This document shows positions 53,066 to 62,119 of a stretch of 64,000 nucleotides of DNA, piece by piece. Both the position numbers and the translations under genes were made by a program. The stretch is from an uncultured Succiniclasticum sp. Lineage in GTDB: Bacteria > Bacillota > Negativicutes > Acidaminococcales > Acidaminococcaceae. How positions within the stretch are numbered: position 1 is the first letter of the stretch; the number at the start of each line of letters is the position of its first letter. The stretch is taken from contig UQUU01000002.1 in the NCBI GenBank assembly GCA_900544275.1, forward strand, positions 224,496-288,495, in the 5' to 3' direction. The notes under the pieces are model-generated. The model ran no database searches and was not told the origin of the DNA. It saw nothing but the letters and a program-made list of their open reading frames with translations.

Positions 53066-53172
53066 ATCTGCAAGACGTTCCATCATGCAAGCTTTAGCAC
53101 CTTAGCCAAAACAGGTCAGGTTGCTGTGCGGTCACCGAGCTTGTCTCTCGCGCACTCTTTATGGTTTGTCTG
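53066..53172 (-). promoter_or_regulatory. SAM-I riboswitch
   Basis: On the minus strand the order AAGAG, a stem-loop GAGAGACAAGCTC, GGTGACC, GCAACC, then AAGGTGCTAA matches the S-box core (GATGA.ACC, GCAACC, GGTGC.AA). It lies between the promoter side and a terminator in front of the formylglutamate amidohydrolase-like gene; SAM binding would favour termination. Confidence 0.75.
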
Positions 53173-53312
53173 TTTTAAATTTTGAATTCTGTATATAGAT
53201 TATAGCATGTTTTTAATGATCTGTTCAGATTGAAATAGAATTTTTTTCTTCCTATAAAAGAATTTATTCCTGTTTAATAAAAGTAAGGTACAAAAAGTTT
53301 TTATGCTTATCC

Positions 53313-53519
53313 TTGATGTTTATCCTCGTACTTGGCGGCTTTATGGTTCTCAACCAGTTGACCATTGCTCCTGTCATCATCAACTCCGCCTTTATCCTGC
53401 TGGTTACTGCATTAGCGCTGGCTTTTGCCCTGTCCTTTGGTCTGGGCGATTGCGACTTCGCTTCCAATCTGTTAAACAAGATTTCTCTGGGTGAAAAAGA
53501 AAAGAAAAAGAGCAAGTAA
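53313..53519 (+). pseudogene. Fragment of a conserved-TM-helix (MscS-like) channel protein
   Basis: 68 codons. LVLGGFMVLNQLTIAPVI, then INSAFILLVTALALAFALSFGLGD is the recurring transmembrane motif of the small mechanosensitive channel / conserved TM helix family, whose members normally carry several such helices over about 200 residues or more. Only the last helix and a basic tail (GEKEKKKSK) remain, and no strong ribosome binding site is at hand. Either a decayed gene or a very short derivative. Confidence 0.55.
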
Positions 53520-53565
53520 GCAAACAATATCTCAATTTTAAACCAGAAGCCCGGTTCAATCTCTG

Positions 53566-53653
53566 TCAAACGTGGGCAACTTAGCGTTTTATCCGCAGTT
53601 ACCCATTAATCAGGCACCTGATCAAATAACTGCGAAGTCACAGCCACGTTTGA
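53566..53653. repeat. 88-nt three-tier inverted repeat (structured RNA candidate)
   Basis: Outer arms TCAAACGTGG (53566-53575) / CCACGTTTGA (53644-53653), middle arms CGCAGTTA (53594-53601) / TAACTGCG (53627-53634), and a central hairpin TCAGG CA CCTGA (53610-53621). All pairs are perfect. It is not followed by a T-run on the plus strand, so it is not a simple terminator. Confidence 0.6.
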
Positions 53654-53670
53654 TAAAAAAACAGTTATGA

Positions 53671-53710
53671 AAAATGCTGGAGTGGTCAAATCGTCGCCCC
53701 AGCATTTTTT
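53671..53710. terminator. Bidirectional terminator
   Basis: AAAATGCTGG and CCAGCATTTTTT pair across about 18 nt; T-runs on both strands. It separates the convergent TM fragment and the lipoprotein gene. Confidence 0.75.
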
Positions 53711-53902
53711 GTGACTGTTTTAGAGCTCCAGCAAAATAATTTACGAAGTGTATATAAATAATCAACAAACAATTATTTATAGCAACTGTCATCAGCTGAC
53801 GGTATTTTTATTTTTCCCTTTCCCTGATTCAAGAACCGGTGCAACTCTTTTAATATTCTTTCGTTTTCTCTGCTCATTAGCTCTCCTCCATTACAGGCTT
53901 AA

Positions 53903-55366
53903 CTATCTTGCTGTATCCCAATAAGGGAAAGCGGTAAAAACAAATTCGCCGGCCGCATTTTTCTCAACAGGGAAAAAGATTTCTTCTTTAGCGCTGTAAG
54001 TGTATTTTTTATCTCCTGCCGCTGCCTTCCATATCTCTACAACGAGGACATACTTTCCTTCCCCGGCTTTGCGAATCTCTTTAAGGGAGTAGCCGCCATA
54101 AAGCGCATTGTCCGCGATTTTGTCATCCGCAATATAAAGCGTTCCATTATATTCCACGAGCCTGCGATCAGTCACTGCCTCATGTATCAACTGCCCGGCA
54201 TATTCCGCCGCAAAGTAGTGTCCCATATAACGGATAAGCGCTTCCGCACTATTAATATTATTCAGATATCCCCAGTCAGCCAAAGGGAGGTAGCTCTTCC
54301 CTCCTATGGTCACAGGCTTTTTCCCTCCGGCATATTCGCCCTGTAAATATAAAGACAGCCACAAGCTCCTGGCTTTATCAAAAAGCCTTCTCGCATCCGC
54401 TTCATGCAGTACGCTGCCATCCTCCGGTACCAAAGTATAACCGTTCGTTCCTTTCAAGCTGGCGGCAATGGTAGACTTATCTTCCGCTAATTTGTCGCAA
54501 ATCGCTTTTTGAGCCTGCGTCAATGAAGCATAGTAATTTTCCCACGCCCCATTCTCACGAATCGTAATAAAACGCGGTTTCTTTTCTTCGCGATCGCTCT
54601 GATCCACAGGTCGTAGAACACCGATTTTTATAGATTTGTTACCGCTGTCCTGATAATAACCATAAGACGGTTCATGAATGATAAGGATTGTTTGTTTTTC
54701 CCCTTTGATTGGTATCTCAAAACAAGTCAATCCTTCACCTCTACGACTGATAACCTCGCCGATCCAGGCAGTCGGAAGTGTCACAAAATAGGCATCTGTG
54801 GCAAAATTAACCGAGGTGATTTTCCCGGTTGTCACTCGTTCTCTCAAGATCCTCCAAAGCCCCCGGAAGCCTGACGGAAAATTATTGCTGCCGGATGCAG
54901 ATATAGAGCTTCCATCCGCAAGCACAGCCTCAAAGCTCCCGGACTCCCCATCCAGTATCCCCGGCGGATTGTTTCCCCGAAATCCATTCCATTTCTTGAT
55001 TTGATGTTGACCCAGAAGTTTTGCGATTTCCGTATAAAAAACCGCATCTCCTTCCAAAGAACAAATGCTCATCTTCTTTTCTTTTGGCCGATTGGCAGTT
55101 TTATCCCAATACGAAGAAGAAAAATAATATTCCAGCCGCAGCCCTCCATTTTGGTTCTTTACGCCCTCAATGACCGGGTTTTGACTCCGCATTCCCCGAA
55201 GAGACATCTTGAAATTCTCAAATAGCACTGCTTCGCCGGCAGAGGACCTATTTGACGTATTTCTGCTGCCCGGCAAAGGATTTGTCACCTGTCCTTTCAC
55301 AGCGGTACAACCGGCCAGTGCTATCAGGGCTGCCACAAGGATAAGTACCACCAGAGATTGTTTCAT
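53903..55366 (-). CDS. Large lipoprotein of unknown function
   Basis: About 487 residues. A lipoprotein signal MKQSLVVLILVAALIALAGC ends in the lipobox LAGC, so the protein is anchored to a membrane. The rest is soluble, with a polar linker (residues about 25-50) and several aromatic-rich segments (YYFSSSYWDKTANRP, LTCFEIPIKGEKQTILIIHEP), and no recognised domain. ATG 55366 is chosen for the GGAGGT site and the lipobox; the open frame continues 39 codons upstream through a degenerate tandem repeat. No functional neighbour. Confidence 0.75.
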   Translation of the reverse strand: MKQSLVVLILVAALIALAGCTAVKGQVTNPLPGSRNTSNRSSAGEAVLFENFKMSLRGMRSQNPVIEGVKNQNGGLRLEYYFSSSYWDKTANRPKEKKMSICSLEGDAVFYTEIAKLLGQHQIKKWNGFRGNNPPGILDGESGSFEAVLADGSSISASGSNNFPSGFRGLWRILRERVTTGKITSVNFATDAYFVTLPTAWIGEVISRRGEGLTCFEIPIKGEKQTILIIHEPSYGYYQDSGNKSIKIGVLRPVDQSDREEKKPRFITIRENGAWENYYASLTQAQKAICDKLAEDKSTIAASLKGTNGYTLVPEDGSVLHEADARRLFDKARSLWLSLYLQGEYAGGKKPVTIGGKSYLPLADWGYLNNINSAEALIRYMGHYFAAEYAGQLIHEAVTDRRLVEYNGTLYIADDKIADNALYGGYSLKEIRKAGEGKYVLVVEIWKAAAGDKKYTYSAKEEIFFPVEKNAAGEFVFTAFPYWDTAR

Positions 55367-55667
55367 GGGATCACCTCCGTGAACGGAATTAGCGCACTTT
55401 GCAAAAACATAGGATTCAGCGTATTTTTTTGATGTACTTTTTAGTATACTTTTCCATCGTACTTTTTCGATGTACTTTTTCAATGCACTTTTATCATATT
55501 TTTTTCATTGTACCATATATTTACTAAAAATTACTGCTGTTATTTATGAAAAAATAAATGCTGAAACCGTTGCTTCCGCTTTCAAGTGTTTTCCTCTGCT
55601 CCTAACATTAGGAAAACAAAAGACCGCATCAGCGAAATCATGTTTCAACATTTATCTAAATTCAGTG
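55367..55667. other. Intergenic stretch with a degenerate tandem repeat
   Basis: Between about 55425 and 55500 a unit like GATGTACTTTTT (or CGTACTTTTTC) recurs four to five times with changes. It creates a false upstream extension of the lipoprotein frame. Nothing else recognised. Confidence 0.5.
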
Positions 55668-55744
55668 TGGTGGGAATAAGTGGACTCGAACCACTGGCCT
55701 TCACGATGTCAACGTGACGCTCTAACCAACTGAGCTATACCCCC
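55668..55744 (-). tRNA. tRNA-Val (GAC)
   Basis: 77 nt with CCA; acceptor GGGGGTA / TATTCCC with two G-T pairs; anticodon loop TTGACAT gives GAC. Single-gene unit with its own promoter. Confidence 0.93.
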
Positions 55745-55755
55745 GTATATTTGTT

Positions 55756-55784
55756 AAGATACCTGATAATACGAAACTTGTCAA
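55756..55784 (-). promoter_or_regulatory. Promoter of tRNA-Val
   Basis: Minus strand TTGACA (55779-55784), 17-bp spacer, TATCTT (55756-55761), placed about 10 bp upstream of the tRNA. Confidence 0.7.
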
Positions 55785-55845
55785 GAAAAACAAGGAAAAG
55801 CAGTGAAACACGAACCTTACCATATTTAAAAGCAGTATCTGTGAC

Positions 55846-56292
55846 TCATACATGTATCTTCCCATGCTCATCTTCGGAAGCAAAAGCAGCCCGAATGATA
55901 TCATACAAACAAAATAGCAGTTCTATACCCAATATAATGAAACCAACTATAAACCATGTTAGGCTCCATCCAATTATGCAGCAAAGAAGATAACATACCC
56001 CGGCAAAAGCATGACCCGCATAAAATCGATGAATTCCTAGCATGCCAAAGAAAAAAGCTAACAGGATATACACTACCCGATTCACACCTTTGTTCACAGG
56101 GACTTCTTTGATGATAGTCGTTTTTTCGATGATGCGTTCCCTTACAGGTTCTGCTTGGGGTTCTGCCGCTTTTGCTTTTTCTTTTGCGGCGGCAACAGCC
56201 GCTTCTGACCTCTCCCTCGCGGTTGTATCGTCCATTGTTGAAGAATGAACTTCCTCGTTTACCTGCTCAGACTTTTGGTTATTTTCATCCAT
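55846..56292 (-). CDS. TM2-domain membrane protein
   Basis: About 148 residues. A polar, Glu/Ala-rich N-terminal half (SEAAVAAAKEKAKAAEPQAEPV) precedes two membrane helices with the TM2 motif GMLGIHRFYAGHAFAGVCYLL. ATG 56292 is preferred because AAGGAG lies 8 nt upstream. TM2 proteins are widespread and of uncertain function. The charged half probably faces the cytoplasm. Confidence 0.85.
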   Translation of the reverse strand: MDENNQKSEQVNEEVHSSTMDDTTARERSEAAVAAAKEKAKAAEPQAEPVRERIIEKTTIIKEVPVNKGVNRVVYILLAFFFGMLGIHRFYAGHAFAGVCYLLCCIIGWSLTWFIVGFIILGIELLFCLYDIIRAAFASEDEHGKIHV

Positions 56293-56585
56293 GTTAACAC
56301 TCCTTCCTTGTAATGCTTTTCGTTTCTGTCTTGAATGCCTGTATATACTCTTTTGCAGAATCAACAATGGCATCCTGACAAAACTATTTATTGTAATTAG
56401 AATACCATAAATTCCAATTTTAGAAAACTGTTTTTATAAGGAATAAAATATAATATAAAATTTTTTTGAGATTGATTGTAAAATGAGATTGCACACTCAA
56501 TAAAATTACAAAATAAAAGATCCACGCCGTATCTTTCTGTTAAAATTAAGTTTGCAGACCAACTATAACAGGGAGGATGACCAAC

Positions 56586-57204
56586 ATGGATCAATCTAAA
56601 AATACCACAAGAGAAACTTTTTTCTAATTGTCTGCTAGACCATAGAGCAGGTCAAACAGAAGAGATGGTCACTGGATGCATGTGTAGGTTATGCCAGATT
56701 ACACAACCTCTTCCCTAACGAACAGATGGTGTGTACGAAAACACTGTACAATTATGTGGACGCCTGCCTGTTTCACGATTTCCGCAATATTGATTTACCA
56801 CAAAAAGTCGGTCGTCGCTCCCATTCCAACCAAGCCCGGCAACATCGAAAGAATCTGGGGCGCAGCATAGAGGAACGACCGGATGAGGTCTTGCAGCGTA
56901 CCACCTTCGGTCACTGGGAGATTGATGCGGCACTTGGCAGTAAGCGGAAAGACGATAAGGTCATACTCTCGCTTTGTGAACGCAAGACTCGCAAGTATAT
57001 TGGCCTACTAATTGCCGGCAAAACAGCAGATGCTTGTGACACACGGTATTTACCGATTGAAACATAGAGCCATTATGATGAAGAGGAAGTGTTTCTGGCT
57101 TGCGAATGGGCGAATGATTTGCCAAGAAAATACTGGGATACCGTACACCGAATGAGCTCTTCGAAAAGGAATTGGATTTCATTTATACGGCTTGGATTTT
57201 ATAA
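56586..57204 (+). pseudogene. IS30-family transposase remnant
   Basis: Pieces of an IS30 transposase in order: the start MDQSKNTTRE (then a stop), the helix-turn-helix part KRWSLDACVGYARLHNLF, the core FGHWEIDAALGSKRKDDK...SLCERKTRKYIGLLIAGKTA with the first catalytic Asp, and the C-terminus LPRKILGYRTPNELFEKELDFIYTA in another frame. The middle, with the other DDE acidic residues, is deleted. Ends show weak inverted similarity (AAGTTTGCAGAC near 56550 against the complement of GTGTGCAACTTC near 57210). Inactive. Confidence 0.8.
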
Positions 57205-57595
57205 AAAGTGTGCAACTTCTTATTTCAATTTACGTAAAAATATTTTTTACTAAAATATCTATCGCTATTAAATTCAATTTATGCTACTATTTAAATGTAA
57301 AAAATAAATCATTGCCCGTTTCCCAAGGTAGGCGAATCCATGTAACCATATTAAAGTCTTTGTGCAGAGAATCTGTTTTTTATTAAACAGCGTTTTTGTC
57401 AACGCACGCTCCACACAGAAGCCCTGACGAATGCAATTTGTTCACTTATATTTTATTAAGAAAAATTTTATGGACTTTTTATATCATATGTTTAACTTAC
57501 TTCTACTCCACCTGTTAATTTTTAAATTGCAAACATTAAGTATATAGAAAGGGTAATACGATGTTTGAATAATACACATCGTACAATATTTGGTA
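57205..57595. other. AT-rich intergenic stretch
   Basis: No gene seen. Just before the next gene a strong AAAGGG site serves only a three-codon frame MFE-stop (57561-57572), perhaps a leftover start. Confidence 0.4.
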
Positions 57596-58477
57596 ATGGA
57601 AAAATTATTATGCTCCCAATGTGGTTCTAATGAATTTATACTGAACGATTCTATCCATGTGTGTAAATATTGTGGAACTCAATATTATTCACAATTAGAC
57701 GCTCTCCAAATTGAGAAAAAACAAAAAGTCTCGTCCATTATAAAAAATGCAGATACAGCACTATTTATAGAAGATTATGATAGAGCTGCCAAATATTATG
57801 AGAAAATCATTGATATTGAACCAAACAATATTGAAATGCTTTTTTTTATGAGCTTTTGTAAATTTAAAAAGTCCCTACAAGGACTAATAAAACCATTAGA
57901 AAGGAAGAACCTTGCTAATGTCTTAATTAATTCTTTTAAATTAATTGAAAAAAATTATGATTATGGTTGCAAAGACTCTGTCGAGTCAATAGCGAAAATC
58001 AGTAAATATATTTTAGATTTATATACCTGTAATTTTTATTTTCACACTTTTCCAGACGGAACAAACAACGCAAAACAAACTTCCGATCTGATTACAATGG
58101 TTGCAATCAAATTTGTATATATGGTTGAGAATATTATTAATAGTTATAATGTCAATGAACAGTCAATAAATCATATATATGCACTAAATGAAGTAAACTT
58201 CACAATGACAACAGCATTGAGGAATGTTCCAGCTGTAATGGATACAAAGAAAATTTCACAACTTCGCAAAAATAATTTTAAAGTTTTTGGAATTACGACT
58301 GACGCTTTTATTAAAGCAAAAGATAGTTTTTCGTTCATATTAAATGGGAAAAATAGGGTACAAAATAACAATAGCACCAATAAAATGAAAAGTATTGATA
58401 GCCCCATTAACCATCCGATACGCACAATAATTGCACTCTACATCGGGTATAAAATCCTTAAATTTTTATTTTTTTGA
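57596..58477 (+). CDS. Zinc-ribbon TPR protein with C-terminal membrane anchor
   Basis: About 293 residues. CSQCGSNEF...HVCKYCG near residues 6-28 is a four-cysteine zinc ribbon. DTALFIEDYDRAAKYYEKIIDIEPNNIEMLF is a TPR-like helix pair. The last 20 residues (IRTIIALYIGYKILKFLFF) are a tail anchor. The layout is like other uncharacterised zinc-ribbon proteins of gut Firmicutes. ATG 57596 has no good binding site. The gene is very AT-rich. Confidence 0.65.
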   Translation: MEKLLCSQCGSNEFILNDSIHVCKYCGTQYYSQLDALQIEKKQKVSSIIKNADTALFIEDYDRAAKYYEKIIDIEPNNIEMLFFMSFCKFKKSLQGLIKPLERKNLANVLINSFKLIEKNYDYGCKDSVESIAKISKYILDLYTCNFYFHTFPDGTNNAKQTSDLITMVAIKFVYMVENIINSYNVNEQSINHIYALNEVNFTMTTALRNVPAVMDTKKISQLRKNNFKVFGITTDAFIKAKDSFSFILNGKNRVQNNNSTNKMKSIDSPINHPIRTIIALYIGYKILKFLFF

Positions 58478-58607
58478 TATGTTAAATTCATTTAGGTATC
58501 TAAATATTTCCGCAAACAAGATAGTTAGAATATTTTTATCAAAGGCGATTGACAACTTAAATATCAATCAAAAAGTAAACTATTTCAGAAAGGGAGTGGA
58601 TTAATTC

Positions 58608-59066
58608 ATGAAGAAAAGTCTTTTGTTATTCCTTTTAACTCTATTAATTTGCGGTACCTGTAACGCAACGATTCATCCTACCAGCATTGGTATAGCAGGT
58701 TTAAAACCTAGCTACACAATTCAATAGGCCCAAAGTATTTACGAGGCCCAAAGTATTTACGGACCAGGTCGATTTGTTCCAGGAGAGAGAGGTATTCCCA
58801 CTTCTTATATTTTTGGGGACTCACTAAGATGTTACTTTGTCGGAAATATAATTTGTTGGATTGTATCGGACGGAAAAAATGGTCTTACGACACCAGACGG
58901 GATCAAAGTCGGCGATACTCTAAACAAAGTATATAGTGTCTATGGCAAACCTGATAGCACCGATATAAAAAAGGGAGTAAATGACGGTCGTATTTTATAT
59001 TCCCTTTTACAAGTAGATGGGTATGAAGATACGTTTTTTATGGCTTGCTTTCTCCATAAAAAATAG
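58608..59066 (+). pseudogene. Secreted protein gene with an in-frame stop
   Basis: The frame opens with a signal peptide (MKKSLLLFLLTLLICGTCNA) after AAAGGGAG, then meets TAG at codon 40 (58725-58727), and otherwise stays open to 59066. The stop is the first codon of an 18-bp tandem duplication (unit GAGGCCCAAAGTATTTAC; the first copy has T instead of G). Repairing one base gives about 152 residues ending LYSLLQVDGYEDTFFMACF. Family not recognised; the domain GIKVGDTLNKVYSVYGKPD resembles small exported modules. Confidence 0.7.
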
Positions 59067-59212
59067 AAAAATAGTTGGCATTAAAGCGGGCAATATACCT
59101 TAATCTAAATAAAACAAGGTTCAATACATTACATCAATATGGAAACATATCTTAATAGGCTTAAAGACAGAGAGCTTATCATTGAGAAGTTAACGGCATA
59201 AGAGCAAGAACT

Positions 59213-59247
59213 AAGGGCAGAGAAGACGACCCCCTTTGCCCTTTTTT
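59213..59247 (+). terminator. Terminator upstream of the AbiEi cluster
   Basis: AAGGGCA (59213-59219) / TGCCCTT (59237-59243) stem followed by TTTTC on the plus strand. Confidence 0.65.
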
Positions 59248-59315
59248 CTTTAGAGCCTTTATTTACTTCTACGCTTATTTCGCATAAAATAATAGTATAA
59301 AATGAGGTGATATTT

Positions 59316-59909
59316 TTGACTCAATTTGAGCAAATCGAAAAAATTGCCGGACAACATAACGGTTATGTACGGACGGCCGATGTACTGGCATCCGGTATCT
59401 CAAAACCTGTTTTGGCTAAATTTGTAAAAGAATATGATTATGAACGCGTGGCGCATGGAATCTATTTGTCACCTGAAGCCTGGCCTGATGAGATGTATTT
59501 GTTGCAGTTACGCTGCCCTAATATCGTATTTTCCCATGACACCGCTTTATATTTATTAGGCATGACTGTCCGTGACCCATTGCAATTTACGGTGACCGTA
59601 AAAAGCGGTTATAACGCCACCAACCTGAAAAAGCAAGGTCTGATGGTATTCTCCGTAAAAGAGGATTTATTCAAATTAGGTCTTGCAAAAGCAAAGACCA
59701 TGTTTGGAAACGAGATATACATTTATAACCCGGAGCGGACGATCTGTGATATGATCCGCAGCAGGTCCAAAATGGAAATGCAGACCTATACAGACGGGCT
59801 GAAAGAATACGTCCGGCGCCGTGACAAAAATTTACTTCGCCTGTCAAGGTATGCAAAAATCTTCCATGTAGAATCCATTTTAAACCGATATTTGGAGGTA
59901 CTGCTGTAA
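59316..59909 (+). CDS. AbiEi-family antitoxin-like regulator, copy 1
   Basis: About 197 residues. N-terminal winged helix (GYVRTADVLASGISKPVLAKFVKEYDYERVAHGIYL) of the AbiEi type, which in type IV systems both represses its own promoter and blocks the AbiEii toxin. The C-terminal half (VFSHDTALYLLGM, NPERTICDMIRSRSK) fits the AbiEi C-terminal fold. The start is TTG 59316 with GAGGTG 6 nt upstream. First of three tandem copies with 12-bp spacers. No AbiEii gene follows directly. Confidence 0.82.
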   Translation: MTQFEQIEKIAGQHNGYVRTADVLASGISKPVLAKFVKEYDYERVAHGIYLSPEAWPDEMYLLQLRCPNIVFSHDTALYLLGMTVRDPLQFTVTVKSGYNATNLKKQGLMVFSVKEDLFKLGLAKAKTMFGNEIYIYNPERTICDMIRSRSKMEMQTYTDGLKEYVRRRDKNLLRLSRYAKIFHVESILNRYLEVLL

Positions 59910-59921
59910 GAAAGGAAAAAC

Positions 59922-60515
59922 ATGAATCAATTTGAAACGCTAAACGCTTTAGCCAAAGCCCACGGTGGGTATCTGCAAACAAAAGATGCGGTGAAAAATG
60001 GAATTTCTAAAACGGTTTTGGCTAAATTTGTAAAAGAATATGATTATGAACGCGTGGCGCATGGAATCTATCTGTCGCCTGAAGCCTGGTACGATACCAT
60101 GTATTTGCTGCAACTACGCTGTCCGAAAATCGTTTTTTCTCACGGAACTGCGTTATATCTATTTGATATGACAGACAGAGACCCGTTGCGATACACTGTT
60201 ACGGTAAAAAACGGATATAACGCTACCCGTTTAAAAGACGCAAACATCAAAGTATTTTCTGTAAAAAAAGATTTTTTCAAGATTGGTGTTGTAAAAGTAA
60301 AAAACCCATTTGGAAATGAAGTTTTTACCTACAATCCAGAAAGAACGCTTTGTGATGTGATCCGTGGAAAAAAGAAGCTCGATATTCAACTGTTACAGGA
60401 CGGTTTAAAAGAATACGTTCTCAGAGAAGATAAAAACATTCCTCTTCTTATGGAATACGCCAAAATCTTTCGTGTGGAGTATCCATTAAAAAGATCTTTA
60501 GAAATACTGCTATGA
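59922..60515 (+). CDS. AbiEi-family antitoxin-like regulator, copy 2
   Basis: 197 residues. Its first 150 bp are identical to copy 3 and share a perfect 57-bp block with copy 1 over the recognition helix and wing. The C-terminal half differs (VKVKNPFGNEVFTYNPERTLCDVI). AAAGGA precedes the ATG. Twelve bases separate it from the copies on each side, so the three form one transcript. Confidence 0.82.
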   Translation: MNQFETLNALAKAHGGYLQTKDAVKNGISKTVLAKFVKEYDYERVAHGIYLSPEAWYDTMYLLQLRCPKIVFSHGTALYLFDMTDRDPLRYTVTVKNGYNATRLKDANIKVFSVKKDFFKIGVVKVKNPFGNEVFTYNPERTLCDVIRGKKKLDIQLLQDGLKEYVLREDKNIPLLMEYAKIFRVEYPLKRSLEILL

Positions 60516-60527
60516 AAAGGAACTAGC

Positions 60528-61121
60528 ATGAATCAATTTGAAACGCTAAACGCTTTAGCCAAAGCCCACGGTGGGTATCTGCAAACAAAAGATGCGGTGA
60601 AAAATGGAATTTCTAAAACGGTTTTGGCTAAATTTGTAAAAGAATATGATTATGAACGCGTGGCGCATGGAATCTATTTGTCCCCTGAAAAATGGGATGA
60701 TTCCATGTACTTGTTGCAGCTTCGTTACCCTAAGACTGTTTTTTCTCATGGTTCCGCATTGTATCTGCTTGACATGACGGACCGAGACCCGCTTCGTTTT
60801 ACAGTAACCGTGAAGACCGGATACAGTATTGGGCGATTGAAAAAGAAAAACACAAAAGTTTTCTATATCAAAGAAGAACTTTTTAACATCGGCATTATGA
60901 AAGCCAAGACAATCTTCGGCAATGAGGTCTCTATTTACAATCCGGAGCGGACAATCTGTGATATGATCCGCAGCCGTTCGCAGATGGACAGTCAGGTCTA
61001 TACTGACGGTTTAAAAGAGTATGTGAAACGACGTGATAAAGATCTGACGCTTCTTATGGAATACGCACGTATTTTCCATGTGGAATATCTGCTAAAAAGA
61101 TATTTGGAAGTATTGCTATGA
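60528..61121 (+). CDS. AbiEi-family antitoxin-like regulator, copy 3
   Basis: 197 residues, same architecture. N-terminal DNA identical to copy 2; C-terminal half closer in parts to copy 1 (AKTIFGNE...NPERTICDMIRSRS), so the set is mosaic. AAAGGAAC precedes the ATG. It is the last gene of the cluster. The convergent HipA-like gene ends 75 bp away. Confidence 0.82.
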   Translation: MNQFETLNALAKAHGGYLQTKDAVKNGISKTVLAKFVKEYDYERVAHGIYLSPEKWDDSMYLLQLRYPKTVFSHGSALYLLDMTDRDPLRFTVTVKTGYSIGRLKKKNTKVFYIKEELFNIGIMKAKTIFGNEVSIYNPERTICDMIRSRSQMDSQVYTDGLKEYVKRRDKDLTLLMEYARIFHVEYLLKRYLEVLL

Positions 61122-61196
61122 CAGCGCATCACACATAAAGGTCTGTCACATCCGTCTTGAAACACGTTCAGAAGCGATTGTAACAGTCTAACGGAA

Positions 61197-62117
61197 TCAG
61201 TCTGTTTCCAAAGAAGGTTTCTTCCGGACTTTCAGGCTCGAATGTTCCTTCTTTTGGATATTCTTCAGTGCTCGGGCAAGGATAAGATCATACCGTAACT
61301 TCACGGAGCTGAAGAGATACGTCTTTTGAACATCAGACAGGTGCGCTGTATTATCGATGAGGGTACGAATCTTTTCCAAATCGATTTTGGGGACAGTACG
61401 TTTGATAGCCCGCATCAGTCTTTCGTCAGGCTCGGCAAACGCTTCGTGGTACAACAGTCGGCCACTGTCGTCCTCTTTAAAGAACGCTGTAGCGATGTTA
61501 TATTCTTTTGACTTGAATGCGCCTTCCTTGGACAAAAGAGTCTCCATCTCAGCAGGATCAAGTTTTGCTGCCAAAGACGAGCCGCAGTCATAGACGGGGG
61601 CCAATCGAACATTGTGTTCCTCGTCTTCGATAAATCCCCAATTCCCCAAATGGCGGTCAGGATTGGCAATCAGAGCATCAATCACGAACCGATCCAAAAA
61701 TTCATCTTGGGCTTTTTCAGGGTCATCCTGTACCGCTTTAGCAATGAGGTTCAGGCAGTGGCTTATCGTCAATCTGAAATCTTTGGAGCCACCGTAGGCC
61801 AACGCCACTTTGGACGCTTCAATCAATCGTTCCCCCCGTTTCGTAAAATCTTCACAGACTACCACGATTTTCTTTTCTTCACCGGCAGGAAACACAACAA
61901 GTTCTGTCTTTTGGACAGCAAATCCCGCGCTTTCGAAAATCCCACTGCCGATATGTTCCGCGAACTGGTTGTTCATATATGTGAGACTATTTTTCTTCTC
62001 CCTGATTCGATCGGGGAACTTGACCATATAAATTTTCCCCTCAAAAGAAAAAGTGCGTTTCTGTTCCGAACCGTTATATCGATTTAAAAGGCACGTTGCC
62101 TTTGCTAAATCTATCAT
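61197..62117 (-). CDS. HipA/CtkA-like serine-threonine kinase toxin
   Basis: 306 residues. Kinase-like signatures of the HipA C-terminal family: ATP-binding Lys33 in IYMVKFPD, catalytic loop NPDRHLGNWG at 152-161, and metal-binding Asp177 in APVYDCGSSL. The short N-terminus without a separate HipA N-domain resembles CtkA-type proteins. HipA kinases inactivate glutamyl-tRNA synthetase or other targets and are held by an antitoxin. The gene is preceded on the same strand, 2 bp away, by an AbiEi/DUF6088-like fragment rather than a HipB-type Xre protein. Confidence 0.85.
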   Translation of the reverse strand: MIDLAKATCLLNRYNGSEQKRTFSFEGKIYMVKFPDRIREKKNSLTYMNNQFAEHIGSGIFESAGFAVQKTELVVFPAGEEKKIVVVCEDFTKRGERLIEASKVALAYGGSKDFRLTISHCLNLIAKAVQDDPEKAQDEFLDRFVIDALIANPDRHLGNWGFIEDEEHNVRLAPVYDCGSSLAAKLDPAEMETLLSKEGAFKSKEYNIATAFFKEDDSGRLLYHEAFAEPDERLMRAIKRTVPKIDLEKIRTLIDNTAHLSDVQKTYLFSSVKLRYDLILARALKNIQKKEHSSLKVRKKPSLETD

Positions 62118-62119
62118 AT

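Larger units (their letters stand above)
53520..53902. other. Intergenic stretch with nested hairpin and terminator
   Basis: Contains the three-tier inverted repeat at 53566-53653 and the bidirectional terminator at 53671-53710. No gene seen. Confidence 0.6.
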
